A stretch of DNA of 64,000 bases from Budorcas taxicolor (GCF_023091745.1 NC_068910.1:42085272-42149271); one strand, 5' to 3'; positions 23,030-35,615 are shown, counted from the first letter of the stretch. Notes: generated by a model not told the origin, from the letters alone. Translations and numbers: made by a program.

Positions 23030-23150
23030 GACCATTATCCCAGCTCCACCGTTACTCATTCTCAGTTTCACCTCCTGGAGGAAGGTTATCTTCCTCTGGA
23101 GCTCAGTTCTCCGTTTGCAACAAGGATGCGGAGTCACTATACTGTATCCC
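23030..23150 (+). repeat. MIR SINE relic
   Basis: 'cccagctccaccgttactc', 'gagctcagttctccgtttg' and 'caacaaggatgcgg' follow the MIR pattern of 'cccagctctgccacttac' and 'cctcagtttcctcatctg'. Diverged. Confidence 0.5.
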
Positions 23151-23573
23151 ATTAAGCGCAAGGCAAAAACCATTGTATTCACCATGTTTCAGTTCTCCAG
23201 GGTGGATAAAACAAGTAGAGATACAACAGAGTTTTCAAAATTTTAGTTCTCATCTGGGTTCAACAGGAACATCATTAATAATAGAAGATACAGTGCCAGT
23301 CTACTTCAGTTGCTCTGTCCCAGTAAGCAGTAGTGGCCCCACCAGACTTCAGAAAGGAACAGTCCAACACTAGATATAAGATGGCAGTGAGGGCTCTGCG
23401 TCATCAGATCACCTGTGCTCGAGAATAAGGATGACTCAGCTTATTACAGTGACTGATCTGTGTATGGGAGAGAGGGGCCTTCAATTATACTTTAACAATA
23501 ATTCATGTTTTAAATCCCAAAGGCAATTCTAAGGAAATGCATCTGGTAGACACTAAATCTCAACAACACAAGG

Positions 23574-23780
23574 CAACAGACATTCATTTAGTCCTCTGTC
23601 ACAAAGGAAAAGTTGAGGGCAGGAGGAGATGGGGACGACAGAGAATGAGATGTTTGGATGACATCACAGACTCAATAGACATGAGTATGGGCAAGCTCCC
23701 AGAGATAGTGAAGGACAGGGAAGCCTGGGGTGCTGCAGTCTACAGGGTCGCAAAGAGGTGGACACAACTGAGCGACTGAA
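23574..23780 (+). mobile_element. BovB 3' end, copy C
   Basis: BovB similarity runs from about 23605 ('agttgagggcaggaggaga') to 'gagcgactgaacaacaaca'. An exact 13-bp direct repeat caacaacacaagg (23561-23573 and 23781-23793) looks like the TSD, though part of it is simple CAA sequence. The 31 bp between the left TSD and recognisable BovB (23574-23604) are unexplained. Confidence 0.8.
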
Positions 23781-23793
23781 CAACAACACAAGG

Positions 23794-25510
23794 GCCCAGA
23801 TTTTAATTTTTTTTAAAAAATGGTGTTTTCAGTAAGTGTAGTGTACAATTTCTTCCTGATTACAAATGTCAGCACAAACCAGTGGCTGGCCCTTGATCAG
23901 TCCAGCAGAGCTCTGAAAGGCATAGGTGTTAAAGGAAATGCTTGCCGCCAAGGTAAGGTGGCCACAGATGTGCAGATGACACACTCCCAGGCGTTTCCAG
24001 TCTCGAGGCAAAGGCAGGTCTGGGACAGGAGACAGAGCAGGGGTATGTTTATCGGTGAAAGGACGGATTTACCACTTTCTTCTCCTTCAGGTTCAGCTTT
24101 TGCTTTAATCAAGCCTTCTGGGAACTAAAATGGGTGAATGATGTTTATAAAAGCAGATGAAATGCTCGCTTAGTCTTTGATAAAAATTAAAAAATAAAGC
24201 ACACAATAGCCCCAGCCTCCTGGAAGAGAAGTATGAAATTAACTTCTGCCTCTTACCTCAGGAAAGACCAATGTCCAGATGAAATCATCTATTCCCAGGA
24301 ACCTTTTCAGGGACACCTATCCACAAACTTCTGTACATATGGGGAAAGGAACTAGCAACTCTGAGAGGTAAGTAGGGATTTTTCTTGGAAATTTAATGAG
24401 GAGGAAGGAGGAAATCCTAGTGAATACACTGTGTTTAGCAGCAGTATCCTTCCTTTCCTCTTGAGGCTTGTATCTCCCCACACTTTTTGCTCCCTCCACC
24501 TTCTACCTGCCCCACTGCCATACAATAAAGCTCTGATGGTGTCAAAAGAGCACACCCACCTCCAACCCACCATCACTAAACCATCCCTGACTGGTCCAAG
24601 AACTATGCATTTGACCGCCTAAGCTGGCCAATCATATTCCTGGCCCCTCCAATGATGGCAACTGGCTCCAAGTCTGGACAGCACAGCCAGTAGCGTCCTT
24701 CCATGGGTTTAATATGCAAATATTTGAGGGAAGAATTCTGTTTTATTGGTCGGCTTAAGTTCAGCAGTGCTGCTGTAACAAACGTCTAAATTTCAATAGT
24801 TTTCAACAACCAAGGTTTCTTTCTTGCTCCAAATATGACACCAACACAGTAAAGAGGTATACATTTCCCCAGAGAGAAGTACTACAAAATCATTTTGCCA
24901 AAATTCTTATCAATGGTCAGGAATGTATATTACTCCCACAGCAAATATACTGAATATTAATGTATCTTGTATGTATTTTATTAATGTCTGTTGGGAAAAA
25001 TAGGCTACAAGAATGTTATTAGCAGCCATGTGGCCCACTGGAAGAGAAACTATCAAGTAAGATTTTAATGGAGTAATCACAAAACATCCACCCATCCCCA
25101 GGGAAAGCATGTGACCTAGGTATAGCCAATCAGGGCTGGCCATCCCCTTTGCTAACAGTAATCCAAATGGAAAGTCACAGAATAAGTAGGGACAATCAGA
25201 GTCCTTCCCTAAGGGTGACTTCCAGATAAAAGGGAAGGGGATCCCTTTCCTACAGGATTTCTTGGCTAGAAGACATGATTTTCACGATGTTGGATGAGCC
25301 CTAATCTGTCGTATGAGGAAGGTCTGTCATTAGAGTGAAGCCAAATAGGAACAAATAAAAGTGAAACATAAAGAGGAATAGAGAGACAGGCAGAGACAAA
25401 CAGTAATGAATCCAGATCTCGAATGCCTTCAATCCCAGTTCCAGATTCCAGGGCTTGCTTACAACTGTTTACTAAATGTTCTCCTTGGATCTGGTGAGTT
25501 ATCTTTCCCA
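23794..25510. other. Unique sequence, no gene
   Basis: Nothing coding is supported. A short stretch near 24760-24850 resembles the start of the same ancient repeat seen at 5.7 kb. The rest is featureless to me. Confidence 0.5.
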
Positions 25511-26549
25511 AGTTCAGTTCAGTTCAGTTCAGTTGCTCAGTCGTGTCCGACTCCCTGCAACGCATGAATCGCAGCACGCCAGGCCTCCCTGTCCATCACC
25601 ATCTCCCAGAGTTCACTCAGGCTCACATCCATCGAGTCAGTGATGCCATCCAGCCATCTCATCCTCGGTCGTCCCCTTCTCCTCCTGCCCCCAACCCCTC
25701 CAGCATCAGAGTCTTTTCCAATGAGTCAACTCTTCGCATGAGGTGGCCAAAGTACTGGAGCTTCAGCTTTAGTATCAATCCTTCCAAAGAAATCCCAGGG
25801 TTGATCTCCCTCAGAATGGACTGGTTGGATCTCCTTGCAGTCCAAGGGACCCTCAAGAGTCTTCTCCGACACCACAGTTCAATGCATCAATTCTTTGGCG
25901 CTCAGCCTTCTTCACAGTCCAACTGTCACATCCATACATGACCACTGGAAAAACCACAGACTTGACTAGAGGGACCTTAGTCAGCAAAGTAATGTCTCTG
26001 CTTTTGAATATGCCATCTAGGTTGGTCATAACTTTCCTTCCAAGGAGTAAGCATCTTTTCATTTCATGGCTGCAGTCACCATCTGCAGTGATTTTGGAGC
26101 CCCATAAAATAAAGTCAGTCACTGTTTCCACTGTTTCCCCATCTATTTCCCATGAAGTGATGGGACCGGATGCCATGATCTTCGTTTTCTGAATGTTGAG
26201 CTTTAAGCCAACTTTTTCACTCTCCTCTTTCACTTTTATCAAGAGGCTCTTTAGCTCCTCTTCACTTTTTGCCATAAGGGTGGTGTCATCTGCATATCTG
26301 AGGTTATTGATATTTCTCCCGGCAATCTTGATTCCAGCTTGTGTTTCTTCCAGTTCAGCGTTTCTCATGATGTACTCTGCATAGAAGTTAAATAAGCAGG
26401 GTGACAATATATAGCCTTGATGTTCTCCTTTTCCTATTTGGAACCAGTCTGTTTTGTGTTCCATGTCCAGTTCTAACCGTTGCTTCCTGACCTGCATACC
26501 AGTTTTTCAAGAGGCAGGTCAGGTGGTCTGGTATTCCCATCTCTTTCAT
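25511..26549 (-). mobile_element. BovB (RTE) LINE copy D
   Basis: The 3' terminus on the plus strand is four 'gttca' repeats from 25512. Sequence then follows BovB without large gaps to 'cccatctctttca' at 26549, where similarity stops (5' truncation in the palm of the reverse transcriptase). I could not find a convincing TSD. CpG-rich blocks are better kept than in copy E, suggesting a younger copy. Confidence 0.9.
25853..26497 (-). pseudogene. BovB reverse transcriptase fragment with intact YADD
   Basis: A 214-codon open frame covers the second half of the reverse transcriptase. It has LSPCLFNFYAEYIMRNAELE, then NNLRYADDTTLMAKSEEELK with the catalytic YADD box intact (26285-26296), then LNIQKTKIMASGPITSWEID and GRKVMTNLDGIFKSRDIT. 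It is the longest open BovB frame in the window. It lacks the N-terminal endonuclease and the first palm motifs, so no activity is expected. The frame ends by shifting near 25860; the next frame (25659-25856) continues the C-terminus. Confidence 0.88.
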
Positions 26550-26559
26550 AGCTAGTATA

Positions 26560-26990
26560 GTACATGCTTTATAAGCTGACATACAATGTCCATCCTGAAC
26601 TGGTCCTACTGCCTTCCCAGTCTAATCTTCTGATCTCTAGCCCACTTCACACCACCCAGTAGAAGTGCTGGCTTTTTCCCAAACACTTTCTACTTCTTCT
26701 CAACACTGGACATTTATATATACACGTCCTATCCTTTGAGATACTTCTGTTCCTTGGGAGAATGTTCTGGAGAGAAGAAATAGCATACAAAAGCTGTCTT
26801 TGCCTAACTTATATCCAACCTTGGCATCTGGGTTTCAGCTTAGATTTAACTTCTAACAGGACCAGGAAGTCAGCCCTGACACCCAAAGACTGCACGAGCT
26901 TTTCCTCCTACAAGCGCCCATGCTATCATCCTTACCCCAGATATTAGCACCTATCACACTGATCTGTAATTATGCATTACTTCACAGCCA
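26560..26990 (+). repeat. L2 LINE relic
   Basis: 'gggtttcagcttagattta', 'aagtcagccctgacacc' and 'agcacctatcacactgatc' follow the order of the L2 C-terminal and 3' UTR consensus pattern. Copy D lies directly upstream and may have inserted into it. Confidence 0.65.
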
Positions 26991-27912
26991 ATAAAGAAGG
27001 ATGTGGTATGTCCATCTGTATTTATCTAATAATGGTGCCTAAAAAAGACCTCAAATATTTGTTTAATACACGAATTTCCAATATCACTAGATAGGAAAAA
27101 AGATGTATCTGGATCTAGAACACATGAGTTCTAAGAAGCAAATACTTTCACTAACACTTCTTCATATCAATGTATTTACAGATACCTGCAAAGTATATTA
27201 AGTAAAGTTTAACATTGCTGAATGGCATTCTTTCCAATGAACCGTTTTTTCTTTAATTTTTTAAAGGGACCTGAATGTGGGGGGAGCTGGGAAAATAGGG
27301 AAATGTCATGATAAAGGTACTCGCCTACAGCAGGTAGGTCCTGCAGGTGCCTCTCTAGCCCCCTGTTGGTGGGACATCCTCTCAGTAGAGAACTACATTC
27401 CCAAGATGCCCTTGCAGTAAGGTGTGTAGGTGACCTAGGTTCAGTCAGACTGACACAGTTTCATCATACTGGAATCTAATTATGAGCAGTATGGGGAGGT
27501 GGCAGAATGCAGAGAGAGTGGACCTTGTGCCAAGCATGATGGGGAAAGTGTATGGTTCTTCTGAGTCCCCAGCATTACTGTCCCAAGTGACATGAAGGAC
27601 AAGAGTAGGGTTTCACTGAGAACAGTCCATGCTGTGGTAGGGCATCTCTCCCAGCCACATGATCTTGATCGTGTAGGTCTAAGTTTAGGTTCTGGTCCTC
27701 CTGGAAATTCTGTAAGTTACCTAATGCTCTGTGGTTACTCTCTTCCTGCTTAGCCAGCATGAGTAGACTCCAATATCTGCAACAACCTTGATCTTCCTCA
27801 TTGCTTCTCATGAAATAGCCTTAACCTTATTACCCACACAGTTTATCTGTGAGGTAATATGATCTGCTTTGAATAGTGTTTCTAGAGATGAGGAAGTCAG
27901 GGTTTGGGGGAC
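26991..27912. other. Unique sequence, no gene
   Basis: No gene or young repeat. The block 'gagaactacattcccaagat' near 27390 looks like an old dispersed repeat fragment, unnamed. Confidence 0.45.
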
Positions 27913-29742
27913 TGTTGTTGTTTAATCACTCAGTCACGCCAAACTCTTTGTGACCCCATAGACTGTAGCATGCCAGGCTTCCCTTTCCTTCACCAACTCC
28001 CGGAGCTTGCTCAATCATATCCATTGAGTCCATGATGCCATCCAACCATCTCATCCTCTGTCATCCCCTTCTCCTCCTGCCTTCAATCCTCCCCAGCATC
28101 TGGGTCTTTTCTAATGAGTCAGCTCTTCACATGAGGTGGCCAAAGTATTAGAGCTTCAGATTCAGCATCAGTCCTACCAATGAATATTCAGGACTGATTT
28201 CCTTTAGGATGGACTGGTTGGATCTCCTTGCAGTCTTCTCCAACACCACAGTTCCAAAGCATCAATTCTTTGGCAATCAACCTTATTTATGGTCCAACTC
28301 TTACATCCATACATGACTACTAGAAAACACATAGCTTTGACTATACAGAACTTTGTTGACAAAGTAATGTCTCTGCTTTTTAGTATGCTGTCTAGGTGTG
28401 TCATAGCTTTTCTTCAAAGGAGCAAGCATCTTTTAATTTCATGGCTGAAGTCACCATCTGCAGTGATTTTGGAGGCCAAGAAAATAAAGTCTCTCACTGT
28501 TTCCTCATCTACTTGCCATGAAGTGATGGGACTGGATGCCATGATCTTCATTTTTTGAATTTTGAACTTTAAGCCAGCTTCTTCACTCTCCTCTTTCACC
28601 TTCATCAAGAGGCTCATTAGTTCCTCTTAGCTCTCTGCCATAAGGGTGGTATCACCTGTACATCTGAGGTTATTGATATTTCTCCTTGCAATCTGATTCC
28701 AGCTTGTGATTTATCCAACCTGACATTTTGCATAATGTACTCTGAATAAAAGTTAAATAAGCAGGGTGACAATATACAGCCTTGACATACTCCTTTCCCA
28801 ATTTGGAATCAGTTTGTTGTTCCATGTCCAGTTCTGTTGCCTCTTGACCTCCATACAGCTTTCTCAGGAGGCACATAAGGTGGTCTGGTATCGCCATCTC
28901 TTGAAGAATGTTCCACAGTTTGTTGTGATCCACATAGTCAAAGGTTTTAGCATAGTCAATGAAGCAAAAGTAGATGTCTTTCTGGAATTTTCTGTTTTTC
29001 TTTTCTATGATCCAACAGGTGTTGGCAACTTGATCTCTGGTTCCTCTGCCATATCTAAATCCAGCTTGTACATCTGTAAGTTCTTGGTCCATGTATTCTT
29101 GAAGCCCAGCTTGGAGGAATTTTGAGCACGATCTTGCTAGCATGTGAAATGAGTACAATTGTGTGGTAGTATGAACATTCTGTGGCATTGCCTTTTTGGG
29201 ATTGGAATGAAAACTGACCTTTTCCAGTCCTGTGGCCACTGTGGAGGTTTCCAAATTTTCTGACATATTGAGTGCAGCACTGTCACAAAATCATCTTTCA
29301 GAATTTGAAATAACTGAACTGAAATCCCATCACCTCCACTAGCTTTGTTTGTAGTGATACTTCCTAAGGCCCACTTCACTTTACATTCCAGGATGTCTGG
29401 CTCTGGGTAAGTGATCTAGCCATCGTGGTTATCCAGGTCATTAAGATATTTTTTGTATAGTTCTTCTGTGTATTCTTGCCATCTCTTCTTAATATCTACT
29501 GGTTCGTTAGGTCCATACCATTTCTGTCCATCATTGTGCCCATCTTTGCATGGAATGTTCCTGTGGTATCTCTAATTTCCTTGAAGAGATCCCTAGTCTT
29601 TCCCATTCTATTGTTTTCATCTATTTCTTTCCACTGATCACTTAGGATGTCTTTCTTATCTTTCCTTGCTATTGGTTGGAACTCTGCATTCAGATGGATA
29701 TATCTTTCCTTTTCGTTTCTCTTTTTTTGTCAGCTATTTGTA
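27913..29742 (-). mobile_element. BovB (RTE) LINE copy E
   Basis: The 3' end on the plus strand is a gttgttgttt tail, then the diverged BovB terminus ('cagtcacgccaaactcttt'). It extends upstream through the whole reverse-transcriptase region to the 'cagctatttgta' block at about 29742. It is the longest unbroken BovB segment in the window, at 1.83 kb. CpG sites are mostly lost and small deletions are frequent, so it looks older than copies B and D. No clear TSD was found. Confidence 0.9.
28670..29379 (-). pseudogene. BovB reverse transcriptase remnant, copy E
   Basis: Frames 29137-29379 (KASGGDGISVQLFQ) and 28670-29266 (QAGFRYGRGTRDQVANTCWIIE, YFCFIDYAKTFDYVDHNKLW) overlap in different phases. 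The catalytic box downstream reads C-T-G-D (28651-28662) in place of YADD, so it is destroyed. The first palm aspartate block (FIDYAKTFD) is still readable. Non-functional. Confidence 0.85.
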
Positions 29743-31815
29743 CCAAGGCACATTAAGTCATGTGAGGAAAAAAACTATTGTAATGAGGTGTGAGGGTAAA
29801 CAGTCCCATCACAAGTTATATACCACCAAGAAAAAGATTTATGGGGTGTATTATTTCTGTTATATTTTCCTAACTGAAAGGTTTTTCCCTACTATATTAT
29901 CATCAAGTATGCTTCATGCTCTATTTGTTTTTGAAGGAAATTCTTTATCTCAGTAATGTTGATTTAAAAAATCAACAGATGGGGAGATTTATACTATGAG
30001 GAGCAAAGTATTAACTTCCATCTGAGTTAACAGGAATGGATAGATAATGGCAACTCTGTTGATTCAGAGCTCGGAGGCATTCATCTTACTTCTCAGAGAA
30101 TCCGGGCAAATGTATAGTATATCTTCTTTGAGGATTCTAGATGATTTAAAATTTTTCTAATTTGGAGGTTCCTTTTACTTTTGAACATACATGACTTTAT
30201 TTTAGGACCGTGACAATACCCCTTTGTTTAAGGATTAATGCCTTAAATAGCAGTCTTTCCATTGTTTAAAATTAAAAAAAAAAAAAGACAGTGTGATATT
30301 TAATTCAGTTTTATGCTTCAGTGAATTGCGAACACATCCTCTCTTACTTTTTATTGCATTGCTGCTCAGGATTTGTTTTTTAAAGAAAGCTTAATGGTTT
30401 TATCATTAGATAGTTGATTACTTTTCACCAGACTTATATTCTCAATGAGAAGTAGGAATGAGGACTGATCAAGAAACCAAGGTGGCTGTTCAGCTATTTG
30501 GAAGGGAATTTGGAAGTTAATGTAAATGATGACTATCTGGGGAATTGTAGGCTCTCATATGTCTGAATGTATGGATTTATACACACAGAAAGCCCATCCT
30601 CTTTTTCACTTTGCAATGTGTCCATACGTGTGATATGAGCAGTTATAAAAGATGAAGCACCTTAGAAATGATCTTGACTGACCTGCACGTAGCACAGATT
30701 AGAATCTCAGATACCAGAGAAGTGGGAAATGTTGTCTAACTGAAGTCACATGACAGGCAGGGAGCATGTCCTGGGTGCTGGATAATGACTCCCAAAGATA
30801 AATATTCAGCTTTCCCCACTGCTCCATCCCAGAAATGGAGATGGAGAAGCTCTTTTCCTTTCAGAGCTTCCACCACCAACTCTTTCTATCTTTATATATT
30901 CCATAGTTTTGCTAAGAAGAATGACAAAGCCAGTGACCCCACTCTTCATGGGACTGGGAATCACTGACAAAACTCTGCTCAAGCTTTGGGTCTAATTTTT
31001 CCCAATAAGGCCAATGTTTTAATCATTTTTTTTCCCTCTGTTATACTCCCAGAACCTAGATGTGGGCCTATGATTTAAATACTGAATGAAGGACTGAGTT
31101 ATTGAATGAATGAATAAATCAAGGAGTGAATGGATGAGTGAATTAATGAAGCAGAGGCAGACAGTCTAGGACAGGAGCAAAAAAATCCACAAAGGATACC
31201 AAGCCTGCCCACCACCAATAGAAGGGAGGTGGCCAGTGGCCAGACCAGGGCTGACCAGAAATCAGCAGAGTAGATTGTGACTGGGGACCGATTTCCCCAA
31301 ATCAACCTCCTCCTTCCCTTCTGATGAACAATTTTCTCCCTTGGCAGTGAAAACAATCTGAAAAACTCATTTGGTTCACCTCCTCATAAGACACTGATAA
31401 ATTCTAGAAATATCAATAAAAGGGTAATCCAAACATATTCCTGCCATAGAGGAAGTTCCCATTTGGAAAGCAGATGAGATCTAGAAACAGAATGTCTGTA
31501 CTCTGATGGAAGAAATACTACCTCTTCAGTCCATTTAGGATAAACAAGGGATCAACACAGATAGCCATAGATGCAGGCTACGAGGCAGGCGAGGAGAGAG
31601 GGGACAAAGTCAAAGAAGGGTCAGAGGGAAAGAAGCAATATTCAGTGTGTGTCTGGAGAGATGAGTAGAACTCTTAAAGATGAACAAGAAGAGAGACATA
31701 AGGTGGGGGGGCGGTGGGGAGGGTGGCATTCTAGGCCAAGGGAACCACCTGAACCAAGTCCAGACACATGCTGCGCATGTCTGTCCCTGACCCGGAGCTC
31801 TGTCGCTTCCTCCCA
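29743..31815. other. Unique sequence, no gene
   Basis: No gene is supported. The end holds a short GAAT-rich stretch (31086-31145) that may be the 3' tail of an L2 relic. A G-rich patch ('gtggggggg' then 'cggtggggaggg') lies at 31704-31726. Confidence 0.45.
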
Positions 31816-32045
31816 ACCACCAGATGCGAAGAACTGACTCATTGCGAAAGACCCTGATGCTGGGAATGATTGGAAGCAGGAGGAGAAGGGGACAATAGAG
31901 GATGAGATGGTTGGATGGCATCACCGACTCGATGGACGTGAGTTTGAACAAGCCCCAGTAGTTGGTAATAGACAGGGAAGCCTGGCATGCTGCAGTCCAT
32001 GGAGTCACAAAGAGTCGGACATGACTGAGCCATTGAACTAAGCTG
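31816..32045 (+). mobile_element. BovB 3' end, copy F
   Basis: A 230-bp 3' fragment from 'ccaccagatgcgaagaactg' to 'ttgaactaagctga'. It carries the 'gatgagatggttggatggc' and 'cacaaagagtcggacatga' blocks. No TSD found. Confidence 0.88.
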
Positions 32046-32184
32046 ACATGTCCAAAAATATTGGCAAAAATTCAGAAGGCTGACAAAAGCAAGCATCACA
32101 GAGGGCTCAGATACATAGGATCTCTAACATTCCTGATGATTATACCAATTTGTACAACTTCTTTGAAAAACTCCCTTGGCTTGA
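32046..32184. other. Unique spacer
   Basis: Nothing recognised between the BovB fragment and the hAT-like relic. Confidence 0.4.
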
Positions 32185-32189
32185 GCTGC

Positions 32190-32432
32190 AAAAGTAGTGT
32201 TTCTCAGCCAGGATGATTTTGCCGCCCCTCAACCCTGAAAGGATATCTGGCCATGTCTGGGGTTATTCTCAGTTGTCACAACTGGGTTACACATGCTTTC
32301 CAGCATCTAGTGGATAGAGGCCAGGGATACTGCTAAACATCCTACTGTGCACAGGATAGCCTCCAAAATAAGAATTAACATGACCAAAATGCCAAGAACA
32401 CCACATATGAGAAACTCTGTACTGGAGCAAAT
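32190..32432 (-). mobile_element. hAT/Charlie-type MER DNA transposon relic
   Basis: The interior ('ggccatgtctggggttatt', 'agttgtcacaactggg', 'gctaaacatcctactgtgc') matches a well-known group of short non-autonomous mammalian DNA transposons. The ends form an imperfect inverted repeat: gtagtgtttctc on the left, gagaaactctgtac on the right. I cannot name the subfamily with confidence. The strand is nominal. Confidence 0.6.
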
Positions 32433-32499
32433 GATGTATCATATATATCGTATGTGTCCTATACATCAAATGACCAACCCCCACGTAACAAGAAGAGAC

Positions 32500-32790
32500 A
32501 TCACAGACTGTAGCAGCACTGCTCACAGGGGGGAAAAAGCTAGAACTAGGTTAAATGCCCATCTTTGTAGAATACACTGTGGTATATTCACCCAAAGGAA
32601 TATTAGACATCAGTTAAAATGAGTTAACTAAAATGGTATAAAACAAGCTGGTTGAATCATAGCAATATATTATTAAGTGAAAAAATAAAAACCAATGGAC
32701 TTTCACAAGGTAAAGCCAGTTAAAAGTATGCTTCTTACTTTTATAAACATATACTTTATAGAGAGATAGAGAGCCACTGAAATTATTAAA
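32500..32790 (+). mobile_element. Old L1 3' end (L1M-type) relic
   Basis: 'agcagcactgctcacaggg', 'ggttaaatgcccatctttg', 'gtggtatattcaccc' and 'cagttaaaatgagttaac' follow in the order of the ORF2 end and 3' UTR of old mammalian L1 elements. Strongly diverged. Confidence 0.6.
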
Positions 32791-33862
32791 AAATAAAGCA
32801 AAAGGATTGATAAACATGAGATTTGGGATAATGACTTTTCAGCTGGGAAATACCATGGTATTGTGGAAAGTCATGCAGTTAATGTCAGTTAAGGTGCTAC
32901 ATTTGCTTGGAGTTATGGGTTTTTAGGTACTCAGTACATTATTAAAGATCACTAAACTAATAAATAAACAAACACCAGGAAATCCTTAGATTAACGATAA
33001 GAGCACATCATGAATCCAAGATGAAGGTTAAAATGATTCCATGCAACTGAGGACCAGCTTCAGAGTAGAAAATTTCCTGCTGTGGATTACTGGTTCTCAC
33101 AGAATGTCCTGAAAGGCTGCATTGCTATAAGAAAGAGGCCTTTTATATGTTTTAAATGGGTCCACCCATTTAAAAGACACCACCTATGATGTCATTAAAA
33201 AAAAGAACATCTGCTTCTAACATAAAATATAAAACAAAATGAAAACTTTGAAAACGCTGTTATAAGTGGAAGTCAGTGAGTGTTTTAAAAGGGAGGGTAT
33301 GAGATCTGTGACATAAAAACTCACACAGTGTATCGAGGAGGTGACACTCAGTGATGCTCACAGTTCAAAGAGGACAGCACTCAACTGCAAAGGGATGACT
33401 CACATATGGTATGAATCCAGAAATCAATCCCAGGAAGGGAAGAGGAAAAAGATATTTTCAGGTACCTCCAGGCTGATCACAGCATGGAAGTGAAAAGACT
33501 GAAAGAGACGGATATACACATGTAATTGAACCCACAGTAGTATAGTGTGTTAGAGGCCAAGGGACAAATAAGTTAGAAGCAAGCTAGTCCACCTGTCTGC
33601 CCCCTTTCTTTTCTTAGAAGCCATTAGGACCAAAGCCTGTGCAAGAAAGGTGGGCAAAGCAAGAAAGATGGTGTCCTAGATGGTTTAAAAGGTGATTCCA
33701 ATAAGGGAGAAGATATGGGCAGCCAGGTTTCTTACTGTTGGGGAAATGAGTTATATATCCAGAAAAAGAAGACACTTAAAAAGACACTCTAGTGTTAGAC
33801 TGGAATTGAAACATAATAACTCATGGTTTGAGAGAGTGAAACAGAGTTGTAAATGTGGGTAT

Positions 33863-33889
33863 TCACACACACACACACACATATATATT
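33863..33889. repeat. (CA)n(TA)n microsatellite
   Basis: cacacacacacacacaca followed by tatatat. A potential length marker. Confidence 0.9.
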
Positions 33890-35069
33890 TCTTAGTTCTA
33901 TCTACAGTGAGAGGCTTCAAGTCCTAATTTTCAAGACTTTCTTCAAAATAACTGTCTTAAACTCTTGAAAAAGTTTTAAGGAAAGATTCAGGAACTGTTT
34001 CAGATTTATGGAGACTACAAGAACAGGACAACTGTGTGACCCTTTGGCTATAAGGATGTTATTGAGTTATTTGACAACACTTGCATGGAACCTTTGGATT
34101 GGGATGTTACTAACGAAGCAACATCAATTTCCTGATTTTACTGACTACTCTATGATTATTCTATAAATAAGGAAAATGTTTTTGTTTGGAGGAAATTCAT
34201 GTTGAAGTATTCAGGCACACTACCTGTGTATTCTCAGATGCCTCAAAAGAAAAAAAAATTGTCATTTTCTTTCTGTTTCTCTCTTAGACTAAAAGTATTT
34301 TAAAAGGTAAAAAAAATTTCACAAACCCTTTTATTCTTGTAGAAACAAATTACATACAACTTGAAAGGGGAAATGGTTAAGAAAATTATGATACTGGGTG
34401 TTTGAGAAGATGGTTATAATACAGGCACACAGGGGGAAAATAAGTGAGTTATTAGGGAAGCTTCTTCATAAAAGAGCAACAGGAAAGTAAATGAAGCTTT
34501 AGGAAATGAATGCATAGGATGGAGATTTTCACTGGAAGCCCGGTGTCTTCTATCTTGTTTTAAGGTGATAGGGAGAAGTGGTCATTGAACTGCCTTGGAT
34601 TTGTTTATATAAAACAATAAAAGTATCAATAGCAACTTACAGAAAAAGCCAAAACTGAGGACTGAATATGCTTGTTGAGGGATCTTGTAGTCACAAGCTT
34701 CTTAGACTAATAGTCAAAGACTATTATTTATCAGTTAATTGGGAAGAGTTAAACAGGAGACTTGGACAGTAATAGCAAAATGGACCACTGACTGATATTG
34801 TCACATCTAACTAATTATTCTCTCTTCATAGCGTTTACCTAAAGAGGATCCATCAATAATGCTGAGAACTATTCCTTCTTTCCGTAATCAACTTCCTAGG
34901 GGCAGATCATCCCCATAAAACTGAGGAAGAATAAAGATGGGATTAATAAAGGGGTGTGTCTACCCCTTCCCCATAAACAATCACAAGATTCCAGAAATGC
35001 TTATCCTTGTTCAAATAACACTGAAAGAGAAACATAATTCACACTTACCTTGTAAAAAGTCTACTTTGG

Positions 35070-35190
35070 GCTAGATGCATTCTGTAAATCGTCTTACTGT
35101 GTACTTTTGGCAGTGATGAAAAATAGGTATTATCCCCTTCTTGTTAAAAATAAAGAAATGGGGGCTCAGAGAGGTTAAGTAACTTAATTC
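35070..35190 (-). repeat. MIR SINE relic
   Basis: 'gggctcagagaggttaag' and 'taacttaattcgagctac' match the MIR core read on the minus strand. Confidence 0.7.
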
Positions 35191-35489
35191 GAGCTACACA
35201 AACTTGAAATGAGAGTAGAGATCTATTTTTTGTCTTACCTTGAACCTCATTAATCCTTAGGTTACCTTGTAACCTAGATATCAATGCCCCCATATTATAG
35301 ATAAGAAAAATAGTTTAAATTCATGCCTGGTTTAAAGTCGTGTTCTTTCATCCCTTTAATCTTTTTTCCCTTTAGTAATACCTGAGGTTTCTAACTATCA
35401 TCTTCATTATATGATTAATCACCGTAAGAGTGGCTACAGCGTGAATATTTGAACAGCAATTTGTAGTTTACACATGCTTTCAAGCACAC

Positions 35490-35615
35490 TGAATTTCCAT
35501 CTTATCAACAGCTAAAGAGGAAGATGTTTTTTCTCCCGCTTTCACAGATGTAGACACTGAAGTTCAGAGTAGTTAAGGCAACAGCTCAAATCACACAGGA
35601 ATAGACTATTACTGA
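35490..35615 (-). repeat. MIR SINE relic
   Basis: 'cacagatgtagacactgaag', 'agagtagttaaggcaaca' and 'aaatcacacagg' match the MIR core on the minus strand. Diverged. Confidence 0.6.

Larger units (their letters stand above)
18222..23560. other. Unique and ancient sequence, no gene
   Basis: No young LINE or SINE and no credible gene. The 145-codon frame at 22936-23373 overlaps a MIR relic and resembles no known protein. Microsatellites, an L2 relic and a MIR relic are listed separately. The stretch near 19.66-19.78 kb ('agagtccaggcaggaaaa') may be another old repeat, which I cannot name. Confidence 0.5.

Noticed and set aside
22936..23373. 145-codon plus-strand open frame outside LINEs
   Set aside because: It overlaps a MIR relic, has no recognisable domain and no start or splice context. 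Likely chance.
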